Shown here: positions 53,442-62,789 of the stretch, one piece after another | How positions within the stretch are numbered: the first letter of the stretch is position 1 | Layout of the letters: the number at the start of each line of letters is the position of its first letter | NCBI GenBank assembly: GCA_947489315.1 | Contig: CANLCX010000005.1 | Location: 1-64,000 of the forward strand | Direction: 5' to 3' | DNA: 64,000 nt | From: an uncultured Sphingomonadaceae bacterium | Lineage (GTDB): Bacteria; Pseudomonadota; Alphaproteobacteria; Sphingomonadales; Sphingomonadaceae | Notes under the pieces: generated by a model | What the model saw: only the letters and a program-made list of their open reading frames with translations | Database searches by the model: none | What the model was told of the DNA's origin: nothing | Position numbers and translations under genes: made by a program

Positions 53442-55027
53442 TATTGCAAACGCCCGAACAAACCGCGGGTTGGTGGCGCGCCGGGTGGCAAATCTATGGC
53501 ATAAATGATGTTAGCAACTTTTTCACCGGCACTGGCTTCGAACTTGCATCGATCCAGACCAGCTTCTGTGCAGGTTTTCTGATATAGTCGCCAAGCTTTA
53601 ATAGAAGCCGGTGTATCCCGGGCAAAAGACCGCGCTGTAGAGACCGCAAGGGTCTGATCGCCATTGTCCAAAAGAAATTGCGTATATGCGCTGAAGAGAA
53701 TTGGGTCTTGCGGAAGCTGCTTGGCTGCATCACGAAATATTCGCTTCACTCCACCGTTATCGTTTTTTGCAGAATAAATTTCGATAAGGCCCAAATAGCC
53801 GGCACGCAATTTGGGGTTATCCCTGATAACGATTTGAGCATCATTAATGGCCTTCGCATATTCTTTACCCGCCAATGATTGTTTGATCTGAACCAACAAG
53901 GCATCCGCGTTGGTTTCGTCATCCTCCAAAATGACGGATGCAATTCTATAGGCCTCGTCGGTTTGTCCAATTGCGTGCAAAGATCGCGCATAGACTGCGC
54001 TGGCTTCAGGCGAAATTCGAGTAGAAACGGAAACTAATATCCGGTGTGCGTCATTTGGGTTGCCTATTGCAAGAAGGTAACGACCGATCGCGAGACGAGA
54101 TTCAAGTGTTCCTTCCTTTGATAGAAATTCAATTAGATTCTCGTTGAGAGGTTCCGTTTCATACTCCAGCCACAGATTAACGATCATAGTCAGCGCTCTG
54201 TTTGCTGTGAGACCTTTGCGCAACATTTGCTCAATCAATTTTAGCGCTTCAGCATCTTCTCCCGATTTATACAGGGTGTTAGCGTAATCTAGTCTCAGCG
54301 CTATGTCCTCTGGTCTGCGAGATATTAATCTCCTGAAGGTAGCCTTCATTTCCGAGAGATTACTTGTCTCGCGGAAAAGTTCGATCAGTGTCATATCGAC
54401 ACCTTCAGTATAATTTTGATCTGCCGCAGAATTTTTCAGCAATTCAAGAGCTTCTCTGGTTTCGCCGGTTAATGCCAATGACCGGGCCTTTAATATTGTC
54501 CCAGCTTCATCACCTGGTCGATTAGCTAGAATGCGATCAGCAAATTCCAGAGCCTTTTTGTGCTTGCGCCTGACAAGCGCGATCAAGCCTTTGGTTAATA
54601 GCGCTTCTGGTAGCTCCGGCGAGAAGGACAACATGGTGTCAGCCGCACGTTCTGCATCGCGCAAATGGCCTGTTTGCAGCCCAAGTTGCGATACTGCTTG
54701 CAAAGCCTCGGGATTAGTGGCTTCCAACGAAAGTGCGTCAGAATAAGCCAGAAATGCATCGGTAGGTCGGCCAGAACCTAGTTCAATACGACCTTTAAGT
54801 ATATGTAGCTTAGGATCATCATCTCGAGCAGCAAGGGCTTTGGTTATCGCCTTACGTGCTTCATAAAAATTGCGCTGATCGAAATATTGCTGCGCTTCAA
54901 CGCCTGCTTCTGCTGCATTTTCGGCAGCAGAATTGCATCCAGCAAGCATTAGCGAAAAAAATCCGACGAAAACTACGGCTTGAATTCTCCGAATCGGCTG
55001 CATTAACAGTAAATTGTTTCGTTTCAT
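53441..55027 (-). CDS. PrsT-like TPR lipoprotein of exosortase/EPS system
   Basis: 528 residues from ATG 55027. Lipoprotein signal with SLMLAGC, followed by some 12 TPR-type repeats along the whole length (for example EAQQYFDQRNFYEARKAITK, DDPKLHILKGRIELGSGRPT, SPELPEALLTKGLIALVRRK). The last 60 residues carry CTEAGLDRCKFEASAG, with a likely Cys pair. PrsT-type TPR lipoproteins are regular members of PEP-CTERM/exopolysaccharide loci and are thought to scaffold export. Divergent from the Wza-like gene. Confidence 0.87.
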   Translation of the reverse strand: MKRNNLLLMQPIRRIQAVVFVGFFSLMLAGCNSAAENAAEAGVEAQQYFDQRNFYEARKAITKALAARDDDPKLHILKGRIELGSGRPTDAFLAYSDALSLEATNPEALQAVSQLGLQTGHLRDAERAADTMLSFSPELPEALLTKGLIALVRRKHKKALEFADRILANRPGDEAGTILKARSLALTGETREALELLKNSAADQNYTEGVDMTLIELFRETSNLSEMKATFRRLISRRPEDIALRLDYANTLYKSGEDAEALKLIEQMLRKGLTANRALTMIVNLWLEYETEPLNENLIEFLSKEGTLESRLAIGRYLLAIGNPNDAHRILVSVSTRISPEASAVYARSLHAIGQTDEAYRIASVILEDDETNADALLVQIKQSLAGKEYAKAINDAQIVIRDNPKLRAGYLGLIEIYSAKNDNGGVKRIFRDAAKQLPQDPILFSAYTQFLLDNGDQTLAVSTARSFARDTPASIKAWRLYQKTCTEAGLDRCKFEASAGEKVANIIYAIDLPPGAPPTRGLFGRLQ

Positions 55028-55195
55028 GATAATAAAATGTCGCAGTTCAAAAAGGCGAATGTTGTGATAAACCACCAATATTCGTGGTTAAGAAGTCAGC
55101 TACTGGAATTAATCCTGTCTTTTGCAGTGGCAAGCTAAGGCTTTAGGCTTTATAGCGCAACGCTGTGAAGTGAAAATGATGGATGAGTAGTATCA

Positions 55196-55810
55196 ATGAA
55201 GAAAATATTAATGGCTGTGATTTTTGCGCTGGTCGCAGTTACGGCTCATGCTCAGTCTGCTGCGCCAGAGACCGATGGCGCAGTCGCAGGAACTTCTAAT
55301 CAGGCAGCATATCGGATTAATGCAGGGGATGACATTGAAGTCTATGTTTGGGGCGAAGAGCGTCTTCAAAGACAGATACGCATCTTGCCTGACGGAACCT
55401 TCTCTTTCCCGCTAGTCGGTAGAATAGAAGCACAAGGTAAATTGCCATATGAAATAGAGGCAGTGGTTAGCAAAGGTCTTGAGAATCAATATCGCGGCCA
55501 AGTTCCACAAGTCACTGTATCGGTAAGTGCTCCGACTGGTTTGCAATTCTCCGTTATGGGCCGGGTTAACGCCCCCGGGAGTTTTACACCAGGACGCTAT
55601 GTAAATTTGTTGGAAGCGCTGAGCTTGGCTGGCGGACCTAGCCAATTTGCTGACCTTGATGGGATATCAATCGTTCGTAAAACGCCAGCAGGGCTAACAA
55701 CGATCCGAGCAAGCTTGGGCGGCCTGTTCAAGCGTAGCGGTGCGGCTCAAGCTGTTTCTAAGCGCGCCATTCCGAATATCCAGACTGGTGATACGGTCAT
55801 TGTACCTTAA
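55196..55810 (+). CDS. Wza-type polysaccharide export protein
   Basis: 204 residues. Signal peptide (ILMAVIFALVAVTAHAQS) without a lipobox Cys, unlike classical Wza. Poly_export domain with AYRINAGDDIEVYVWGEERL, QRQIRILPDGTFSFPLVGRI, then a SLBB domain (LQFSVMGRVNAPGSFTPGRY, LLEALSLAGGPSQFADLDGI). About half the length of E. coli Wza, similar to the short exporters of exosortase-linked EPS loci. First gene of wza - barrel - wzz - kinase. Start ATG 55196. Confidence 0.92.
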   Translation: MKKILMAVIFALVAVTAHAQSAAPETDGAVAGTSNQAAYRINAGDDIEVYVWGEERLQRQIRILPDGTFSFPLVGRIEAQGKLPYEIEAVVSKGLENQYRGQVPQVTVSVSAPTGLQFSVMGRVNAPGSFTPGRYVNLLEALSLAGGPSQFADLDGISIVRKTPAGLTTIRASLGGLFKRSGAAQAVSKRAIPNIQTGDTVIVP

Positions 55811-55836
55811 ACGAAATATCCGCGGGGGGATAAATT

Positions 55837-57036
55837 TTGCATAGATCAATATACTATACGAGCCAACTCAGCTTGGTGGCAGGAACAATGCTTTGTGCGG
55901 CACCAGCGATGGCAGAGACAGAATTTGTTACTGATCTCTCTATTGGTGCAGGTGCATCGACCAATCCTTATTTGGAAAATGGGCCTGTGGAATCTACCGC
56001 CAGTGCGTCGATTAGCGTTGCTCCGCGGCTCACGATCACGGAATCAACAACAACGTTCAATTTGCGCGGTTTCGCTCGGATTGAAGAATATGAAAGAGAC
56101 TTCAGGAGCAACAACAGCTTCGGTGTGAATGGCAGCGTTGATCATGATCTTTCTGAACGGACGCAATTGCGTGGTCGTTTGGGATATAGCGGTAGTATCG
56201 TGGGTGTAAATGACGCCTTTTTCAATCCGCCCGATGTTATCGATGATAATTTTCTTCCGACTATAGCTGACGACATTGCTCTAAATGGTCTTAATCAGCG
56301 TCGGCATAGTTTCCAAGGGGGATTGGGTCTTTCTCATAGCTTGTCCGAACTAGATAGTGTGAGCTTTGATGTTGGAGCGACCGCAATCCGCTTCGCTGAT
56401 TCATTGCTACAAGACGAATTTAATGCGTTTAACCAAAATATCGGTTACTCACGTGTTCTCTCTGACCGGACGTCGATCGGTGCTTCCCTGGGCTTAAGTC
56501 AGGTAAATTATTTGGGGCAACGGACCGGAGATTCCTCAATCATATCGCCATCGGTGAACGTTTCTCACCAAATCTCCAGAGATTTTGACATATCCGCTTC
56601 CGCTGGCGTTTCGTTCGCACGTTCGAAGAATATTCTTGGGACTACTAAGTCTACTGATTTAACGGCATCATTTAATCTCTGTCGTAGCAATGAAAATAAT
56701 GACCTTTGCATTGGCGCAAGCCGTCAAACCTTGCCAACGTCTTTTGATGGTGTGCGATCTCAAACGTCTTTCAATATTTCTTATCGCCAGCAACTCAACC
56801 GCGATGACAGCATCAGTCTGAATGGCAATTATTCGCGGTCATCCAATTCCATTTTGGGGGTTTCGGACGATCTGGATTATCTTCGCACTTCCGTGACCTT
56901 TGACCATAAATTCCGTGAACGATTCACCGGATTTGTATCGTTTGGCTATTCCGATTCTTATCAGGATAATATAAATCGCAAAGCGAACACGCAGGTGAGT
57001 ATTGGAATTCGGCTTACATTTGGCAATAATCGATGA
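55837..57036 (+). CDS. Outer-membrane beta-barrel protein of EPS locus
   Basis: 399 residues from TTG 55837, with ggggggataaatt upstream. Signal peptide ending AAPAMAET. The rest consists of alternating Ser/Thr/Asn-rich amphipathic strands (VAPRLTITESTTTFNLRGFA, RTQLRGRLGYSGS, SFNISYRQQLNRDDSISLNG), ending IGIRLTFGNNR. Resembles the outer-membrane barrel conserved in PEP-CTERM/XrtA-type exopolysaccharide operons, which may replace the pore function the short Wza-like protein cannot supply. The stop overlaps wzz as ATGA. Confidence 0.82.
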   Translation: MHRSIYYTSQLSLVAGTMLCAAPAMAETEFVTDLSIGAGASTNPYLENGPVESTASASISVAPRLTITESTTTFNLRGFARIEEYERDFRSNNSFGVNGSVDHDLSERTQLRGRLGYSGSIVGVNDAFFNPPDVIDDNFLPTIADDIALNGLNQRRHSFQGGLGLSHSLSELDSVSFDVGATAIRFADSLLQDEFNAFNQNIGYSRVLSDRTSIGASLGLSQVNYLGQRTGDSSIISPSVNVSHQISRDFDISASAGVSFARSKNILGTTKSTDLTASFNLCRSNENNDLCIGASRQTLPTSFDGVRSQTSFNISYRQQLNRDDSISLNGNYSRSSNSILGVSDDLDYLRTSVTFDHKFRERFTGFVSFGYSDSYQDNINRKANTQVSIGIRLTFGNNR

Positions 57037-58487
57037 ATATGGACAATCTTGACGAACAAGAATCTGAGGGCGGTAATTTTCTGTCTCAGATTCCTGTCAT
57101 AATATGGCAACGGAAATGGCTTTTTATAATTCCGCTTCTGCTTTGTATAGCTGCCGGAATTGCTGCCTATTTTTTACTGCCGACCGTTTACAGATCACAA
57201 GCTATATTGCTGGTACAGTCTGCACAATTGCCTGACGATGTGGCGGGTGATGGAGCAAACGATATTATTGATCGCCGTATTGCCCGGATACGTCAGCAGG
57301 TCCTTAGTCGTCCCGGCTTGATTGAGCTTATCAATAGATATGAGCTTTATAGCTCCGAACGAAGCAGCGATCCGTTATCCGAGATAGTCGAAAATATGAG
57401 AGATTCGGTTGAGATTGTTCCGATGACTGCCGAAGTCCAACGGATGAGTAATGGCCAAAGTGCGACAATTGCTTTTGCTCTGGGATATGAATATTCCGAT
57501 CCAGTGAAGGCGCAAAGTGTCGCCCAAGATCTCACCGAACAGATTTTGCAACTTGATTCTAGCGTAAATTCTGAGCAGGCCAGCAGTACGGAAGAATTTC
57601 TGACTGATCAGGCTGCGGGACTAGATGCGCAGATACAAACGCTCGAAGGTCAGATCGCTACAATTAAAGCCCAAAACGGCAATGTGCTAGGCAATAGCGG
57701 TATGATGTTTGGTGGCGGTGGCGGCGGCTACGATGTTCAGATTGCGGCTTTGCAGCGGGAAAATTCTCAACTCGTTTCGCAGCGCGAAGATGCGTTAAAG
57801 TCATCGAACCGTGATCCCGTCGTGGCGGCTGCTGAACAACAACTCGCAGGTGTGAAGGCTGTCTATTCCGATAATCACCCTGATGTTGTGATAGCTCAGC
57901 AGAGATTAGCTGAGGCTAAAGCGCTCGCTGATCAGAATATCTCGAAACTGCCGGTTGATACTCTCAATCAATCAATAGCGTTTAACAATACGCAAATTGC
58001 GACCCTGCGAGCTGCCAAAGCTAGAGAAAATGCCCAAATGTCTGCGTCATTAAATGCCCAGTCGCGAGCACCACTAATCTTGCAGCAGATTGAACAGTTA
58101 CAACAAAGATTAAACGGCCTAAATGAACAATATCAAGTGGTTTCAAGTCGACTTTTGGCTGCACAAGCTGGTGTAAAGGCAGAAAATGAGCAGATGGGTG
58201 AGCGGCTTTCCGTTATTGATCCGCCCGTCATTCCTGACAAGCCATCTTCACCTGATTGGTTGTTATTGTCAGGCGGCGGCCTTGGTGCCGGACTAGCTCT
58301 CGGCTTTTTGCTCGTGTTCGGAACGGAATTGTTTCTGCAACCCATTCGGGATCCAAAAACAATATCAAACGCCTTGGGAGTAGCTCCCATGGTTGTCGTT
58401 CCGACTATTAAAGAGATAAACAAAGAAAAATCTGGCCGCAGTTTCTGGCCTTTTCGGCGCCGAGAAGATCACGCTGAAGAGTTTTAA
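57033..58487 (+). CDS. Wzz/GumC-type chain length determinant
   Basis: 484 residues. Two membrane helices frame a periplasmic coiled-coil domain: WLFIIPLLLCIAAGIAAYFL near residue 30, and PDWLLLSGGGLGAGLALGFL near 410. Between them are long Gln/Ala-rich coiled coils (AAGLDAQIQTLEGQIATIKA; APLILQQIEQLQQRLNGLNE) and the odd glycine stretch MMFGGGGGGYDVQIA. The ERLSVIDPPVIPDKPSSPDW motif before the second helix is the usual GumC/PCP landmark. Sets polymer length and links the outer-membrane exporter with the kinase encoded next. Confidence 0.92.
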   Translation: MNMDNLDEQESEGGNFLSQIPVIIWQRKWLFIIPLLLCIAAGIAAYFLLPTVYRSQAILLVQSAQLPDDVAGDGANDIIDRRIARIRQQVLSRPGLIELINRYELYSSERSSDPLSEIVENMRDSVEIVPMTAEVQRMSNGQSATIAFALGYEYSDPVKAQSVAQDLTEQILQLDSSVNSEQASSTEEFLTDQAAGLDAQIQTLEGQIATIKAQNGNVLGNSGMMFGGGGGGYDVQIAALQRENSQLVSQREDALKSSNRDPVVAAAEQQLAGVKAVYSDNHPDVVIAQQRLAEAKALADQNISKLPVDTLNQSIAFNNTQIATLRAAKARENAQMSASLNAQSRAPLILQQIEQLQQRLNGLNEQYQVVSSRLLAAQAGVKAENEQMGERLSVIDPPVIPDKPSSPDWLLLSGGGLGAGLALGFLLVFGTELFLQPIRDPKTISNALGVAPMVVVPTIKEINKEKSGRSFWPFRRREDHAEEF

Positions 58488-58522
58488 GCGACCATAATTT
58501 CTCATATTCTGGAAAATGCCCC

Positions 58523-59317
58523 GTGCTCAATACTACCAATAAAAATACCAAAGTGTCAGGCCCTGTTGCGATACCCCATCCATCACAATTGGACATATTT
58601 ACGCCCGATGAAGCAACGTTGGAGGCCAATCACATTGTGGGATTTGACGGAAATGATATCCGTTCACGGCCTTTCAATCTGCTGCGATCACAAGTGGTAA
58701 AGACGCTAGAATCTAACGATTGGAATCTGTTCGGGACCACATCTGCGACACCAGCAGCCGGCAAGTCATTTCTGTCCATGAATTTGGCAGCTGCCCTCTC
58801 TCGTTTGTCCGATACAACAATCTATCTGTTCGACTTTGATTTGCGACGCGGATCGCTGGCCGAGGCCTTGGGTGTTGATTCCAAGGTTGGGCTCGGTGAA
58901 TATCTCGCTGGTAAAACAGACGACTTGCAATCTGTTGGTCGCCGTATCGGCGAGAGCAATTTAGTTCTGTTCCCTTGCTATCGCGTCAAAGCTAATTCGG
59001 CAGAACTGCTCGCGAGCAGACGGTTTGAAGCACTGATGGATGCAATAAAAAGTCTGCCGGATGACATCATTGTGATCTGTGATCTTCCACCGGCATTTGC
59101 CAATGATGATACGATCATGATTGCTCAGTATCTCGACGCTTATATGCTTATCATCGAACAAGGTATTACGACCAAGAAACAGATGAACAATACAGTTGCA
59201 TTGTTGAAGCCGACGCCCTGCCTTGGTACCGTATTAAACCGTTATGTTGGCGGATTAATTGATCCGTATGGCTATGGCTATGGCGGTTCCGAGTATAGTA
59301 AATATTATTCAGACTAA
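58523..59317 (+). CDS. CpsD/BY-kinase-like tyrosine autokinase domain protein
   Basis: 264 residues, GTG start. P-loop MinD-like fold with FGTTSATPAAGKSFLSMNLA (Walker A, with Ala-Ala where Gly-Glu is usual), YLFDFDLRRGSLAEALG (Walker A', DxDLR), DDIIVICDLPPAFANDDTIM (Walker B). The C-terminus is Tyr-rich (DPYGYGYGGSEYSKYYSD), as in bacterial tyrosine kinases that autophosphorylate there. Separate from Wzz, so the system is split as in Firmicutes CpsCD. Position 35 bases after wzz supports a role in polymer chain-length control. Confidence 0.88.
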   Translation: MLNTTNKNTKVSGPVAIPHPSQLDIFTPDEATLEANHIVGFDGNDIRSRPFNLLRSQVVKTLESNDWNLFGTTSATPAAGKSFLSMNLAAALSRLSDTTIYLFDFDLRRGSLAEALGVDSKVGLGEYLAGKTDDLQSVGRRIGESNLVLFPCYRVKANSAELLASRRFEALMDAIKSLPDDIIVICDLPPAFANDDTIMIAQYLDAYMLIIEQGITTKKQMNNTVALLKPTPCLGTVLNRYVGGLIDPYGYGYGGSEYSKYYSD

Positions 59318-59400
59318 ACCAGAGAGTCTAAGCACCTTCTGGGGATGTGAGCGCCGAATAAAAGTTCAACCTCATGCTAGGACTATAGTGGAATATTATC

Positions 59401-60195
59401 TTGACGTTACAACAACTCAACTCCCTTTGGGTCGGCAACAAACTTAGTTATCTGGAGAGGCTGTGCTTAACGTCCGCGTTGGCCGTGGGCCATGATTTTA
59501 CGCTCTGGTCTTATGAGCCTGACAAGCTTGAAGGCGTGCCTGATGGCATCAAGTTGCGCGATGCTGCTGAAGTTATGCCGCGCGAGCGCCTGCTTACCTA
59601 TGCAGATATCGGTTCGGTTGCATTGGGTGCCAATTTCTGGCGCTATGAACTGCTGGCCAAAGGCCTTGGCTATTGGGTCGATATGGATTTCTATTTTCTG
59701 AGACCTTTGGAATTTGCTGAAGACCATGTTTTCTGTTGGGAATATGAGGGTTGGGTTAACAATGCGGTTCTTTTGGCTCCAGAGGGATCAGCGATGGTTT
59801 CTGACCTTAACTCGATACCACAAGCTAATAAGCGACCTCCTTGGTTTGGCCCCAAAAGATCATTGGCCTTTTACTGGAAAAAATTAACGAAAGGTCCGAT
59901 CGGACTGGATGAAATGCCATGGGGCACGTATTCTTCCGGTCTGGTCACTCACGTGATCCAAAAAAATAAGCTTGAACATTATGCAAAACCGCCAAGTTTT
60001 TTTTATCCGGTACGCTGGAAGGACGCACGGGATCTATATGAACCAGCTGACGTTGTAGAAGCTATGCTCGCAGACGATACGGTCGCTGTTCATATGTGGC
60101 ACAGTCGTCTGGTGGGATTGTCCGATAAACCCCCTGCCCCGGGCTCTTATATTGATTTGGCATGCAAGAAGCATAACGTCGACACGTCTTACTGA
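59401..60195 (+). CDS. DxD glycosyltransferase, GT32-like
   Basis: 264 residues from TTG 59401. The N-terminus reads LNSLWVGNKLSYLERLCLTS, then GHDFTLWSYE and RLLTYADIGSVALGANFWRY, and the DxD YWVDMDFYFLRPL, followed by VFCWEYEGWVNNAVLLAPEG. The pattern is that of the Och1/capsular-type glycosyltransferases with a sugar-binding DxD region. The C-terminal HMWHSRLVG is a conserved-looking feature. No membrane segment. Convergent with the next gene (13-base gap). Confidence 0.82.
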   Translation: MTLQQLNSLWVGNKLSYLERLCLTSALAVGHDFTLWSYEPDKLEGVPDGIKLRDAAEVMPRERLLTYADIGSVALGANFWRYELLAKGLGYWVDMDFYFLRPLEFAEDHVFCWEYEGWVNNAVLLAPEGSAMVSDLNSIPQANKRPPWFGPKRSLAFYWKKLTKGPIGLDEMPWGTYSSGLVTHVIQKNKLEHYAKPPSFFYPVRWKDARDLYEPADVVEAMLADDTVAVHMWHSRLVGLSDKPPAPGSYIDLACKKHNVDTSY

Positions 60196-60208
60196 CGCTC
60201 CAATCAGA

Positions 60209-60853
60209 TTATCTATTCAAGGCGCGTTTGATTTTACGGGCCATACCAATCAAATCCCGGATCAACGGTATCTTGTCAAAAAAGCGAAGCTCGGCAATGT
60301 CCGTTCGCGATGGACGCTGGTTGCCTAAGGCAGGCTCAGCAAACAGAGTGGCAATATCTGGGAAAGCACGGCGATACCAAATATAAGCTCCGTCAATAGG
60401 TGGGTGGATGCCGTCGTAGACCAGATTATTGAGAAAATCTGCAAGGTGAGCGGCCGTTTCTGGCGCAAATCCCATCATATGAGCGCCAATAATATCGCTC
60501 GTAAGAAGATTGGTGGGATCACTAGCTTCATAGCCACCATAAAATATCGACCATGGTTGCTTTGGTGCATAGGAGTTTGCTTCGGGAGTGAAATCGCAAT
60601 CATCTTCGAGGATAAGTACCCGATGCCCGTTGCTGGCTGCTTCTTCCAATATTGCTAAATGGCTTTGAAAAACGCCTCGCGCACCGGGGGAACTAAACGG
60701 CCCGGCATCATCAAACTGGAAGGCCTTAAAAAAGGCAACGCGTGGATCATCGAGTAAATCCAGTCGCGCCAATTCTCCCTCCATCTCCGTACGGCGATCT
60801 GTACGATAGGGTAAATTGATAATACGGATACTGTCAAACTGGTCGAAAATCAT
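60209..60853 (-). CDS. Glycosyltransferase family 25 (LPS-type)
   Basis: 214 residues. GT25 features are RIINLPYRTDRRTEMEGELA at the N-terminus, GARGVFQSHLAILEEAASNG, and HRVLILEDDCDFTPEA with the acidic metal/sugar-binding motif. GT25 members are commonly galactosyltransferases of lipo-oligosaccharide, but the donor cannot be read here. Its ATG overlaps the stop of the upstream GT4 gene by 4 bases. Confidence 0.88.
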   Translation of the reverse strand: MIFDQFDSIRIINLPYRTDRRTEMEGELARLDLLDDPRVAFFKAFQFDDAGPFSSPGARGVFQSHLAILEEAASNGHRVLILEDDCDFTPEANSYAPKQPWSIFYGGYEASDPTNLLTSDIIGAHMMGFAPETAAHLADFLNNLVYDGIHPPIDGAYIWYRRAFPDIATLFAEPALGNQRPSRTDIAELRFFDKIPLIRDLIGMARKIKRALNR

Positions 60854-62145
60854 GGCTGACGTCCCTGTGGGGATGAATGATAAGCCTCTATCGCATCGGC
60901 AAACAGCTGCGGTAAAGGAGATACCGCAACTTCGATATCAAACTCCTGCTTTATTGTTTGCTTGGCTTGTAACGCTAAATCTGCGGCTTCCTTTTGATCT
61001 GATAGGTTCCGAATAATGGCCGTTTCCAGTCCTTCCCAATCCGCTGGGTGAAAGAGTAACCCGTTCTTTCCATCTTCGATCAGTTCCGGCACGCCGGCTA
61101 CTCGACTTGCAACAACCGGCACGCCTAATGCCATGGCCTCCATAAGAACGACGGGCAGGCCTTCCATGAAGCTTGGTAAGACCAGTAAATCAGATTCTGC
61201 TATCGCGATGAGTGTATCTGGCTCGGATCGCCGACCCAGTATTTTGACATGAGTTTCTAAATCCAAATGTTTTAATTCAGTCTCAATTGCAGTTTTCTCA
61301 GGACCGTCACCTAGCAATATGAGTTCAGCATTCCAACCGCTACTGCGTACACCTGCAAAGGCCTTTAACAAGCCCAGAAGCCCTTTTTCACTGGAAAGTC
61401 GCGCTACGCAGATAATCTGTTTAGGTAATCCGGACTGCTTTTCGGTGCTATGCGTCGGGATATCATCTAGGGCGATCCCGCACCGGATTGTATGGAATTT
61501 GTGCCGATGGTCTGAATGGCTGATCCGCATAGCTTGCGCACGGCCAAACCATGATACACAAGCAACAAATTGTGCTGCAGCCACTTTCTTTCCCAAAAGC
61601 AATCCTGCCGGATAGTCGGTCTCAGAGATACCATGCAGCGTCAGGCTCCAAGGTATCTGGGAAAAATCGGCGGCAAGCATTCCGACATTGGCAGCTGAGT
61701 TAGCAAAATGGTTGTGCAAATGAACGATGCCATCTTTTTTCAACTGATTTGCTAGCGTGATGCTTTCGACGAAGTGAAACAGTGACCATAGAAGCGCTCT
61801 TCCGCCCGGAACGCGATGCTGTATTGCCCGTTTTAAAGTTCTTAAGTAGCGAACAGGCCGATGCAGCAGAGCTTTAATATGAGCTGCGATATGAGTTGCC
61901 CAACCTTGCCCCAAAAGGAAATAGGTTTGCTCTTGCGCCTCGACATCCAATGGATTGTCCAGCCCCGCAACCGGCTTTCTGATACTGTAGGTTAGAATAT
62001 CGAGATTAACTTTTTTCAGCTGTGCGATTTCCCGCCGAATAAAGGTGTGCGAAGGCGCAGGATATTGGCTGGTAAGATAGGCAATGGGTCCGGATATGCT
62101 TGCGGCTTCCTCCACTGTCTCGTTTTTTTTGTCCTGTTTGTTCAT
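60850..62145 (-). CDS. Glycosyltransferase family 4, colanic-acid type
   Basis: 431 residues. N-terminal domain GPIAYLTSQYPAPSHTFIRR (the SHTFIxRE motif of WcaC/WcaL-like transferases); VHLHNHFANSAANVGMLAAD; C-terminal GT-B domain with QIICVARLSSEKGLLGLLKA, ELILLGDGPEKTAIETEL, LPSFMEGLPVVLMEAMALG and VPVVASRVAGVPELIEDG. Cytoplasmic retaining transferase. Overlaps both neighbours by 4 bases on each side, so it is tightly coupled with the GT2 and GT25 genes. Confidence 0.92.
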   Translation of the reverse strand: MNKQDKKNETVEEAASISGPIAYLTSQYPAPSHTFIRREIAQLKKVNLDILTYSIRKPVAGLDNPLDVEAQEQTYFLLGQGWATHIAAHIKALLHRPVRYLRTLKRAIQHRVPGGRALLWSLFHFVESITLANQLKKDGIVHLHNHFANSAANVGMLAADFSQIPWSLTLHGISETDYPAGLLLGKKVAAAQFVACVSWFGRAQAMRISHSDHRHKFHTIRCGIALDDIPTHSTEKQSGLPKQIICVARLSSEKGLLGLLKAFAGVRSSGWNAELILLGDGPEKTAIETELKHLDLETHVKILGRRSEPDTLIAIAESDLLVLPSFMEGLPVVLMEAMALGVPVVASRVAGVPELIEDGKNGLLFHPADWEGLETAIIRNLSDQKEAADLALQAKQTIKQEFDIEVAVSPLPQLFADAIEAYHSSPQGRQP

Positions 62146-62789
62146 TTGTAAAATATAGCCCCCCCACGCTGGCCCTTTAAAGAGCGAACAATGAAACGGA
62201 ATATACTCAAAGTTTCTCCGAACTTCCCAAGAATATTAGGAATAGCAAGTTTCCAGAAAAAACTATTTTTCACGTTCGATCGGATTGCCATACGCGCAAT
62301 TTGTAATGAATAAATGGCCGGGAGTAGCAGCCAATATAATGGATTTAGCAGACCGGCTGTCACAACCAATAGCGACAATAACAAAGCCCAAAATAATGAC
62401 CTCGCAACTTCGCGAGCATATAGTGTTTTGCCGGTTTGCCGTGTTGTCCACCAGACCTGTGCATAGCCGAAGCCGCTTCGTACAGCGCACATCCGATTGT
62501 AGAAAGGTGCATCGGGAAACCGTTCTCGCCGACGCCCGCAGACAACCGCTACTTCGGGTCGTTGGTCAAGAACGTCAGCACCTCGAGTCCTTGCCATGGC
62601 TGGGCTTCCATCGGTAGAAGCGGATTCCACATAAACGATCGGCAATCCCAAAGGAGCCAGAGAATCGATGCATTGGATCAGCCGCTCACCCTCATTGCGA
62701 CCAATAGCGACTACGCCTACTCTGCCTCTCGCATGAGAGGCATTTAAAATTGTCTGATTTTCGGGTGTAGGTCCCTTTGCTTCATCCAT
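62142..62789 (-). pseudogene. Glycosyltransferase family 2 remnant, catalytic core deleted
   Basis: 215 codons from ATG 62789 (gggag upstream), uninterrupted. The N-terminal nucleotide-binding half is intact (GVVAIGRNEGERLIQCIDSL, VYVESASTDGSPAMARTRGA). After GADVLDQ it jumps to PEVAVVCGRRRERFPDAPFY, skipping the segment of about 60 residues that normally carries the DxD (FVDGDC-type) site. After YNRMC it jumps to AVRSGFGYAQVWWTTRQTGK, skipping the CGGDAMMR / GEEPELCVRLR acceptor segment. The C-terminal membrane helices remain (SLFWALLLSLLVVTAGLL). Both junctions are in frame. Relatives I know are over 300 residues. It is probably inactive as a transferase; a retained structural role is possible because the frame is open and coupled to its neighbours. 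Confidence 0.7.
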
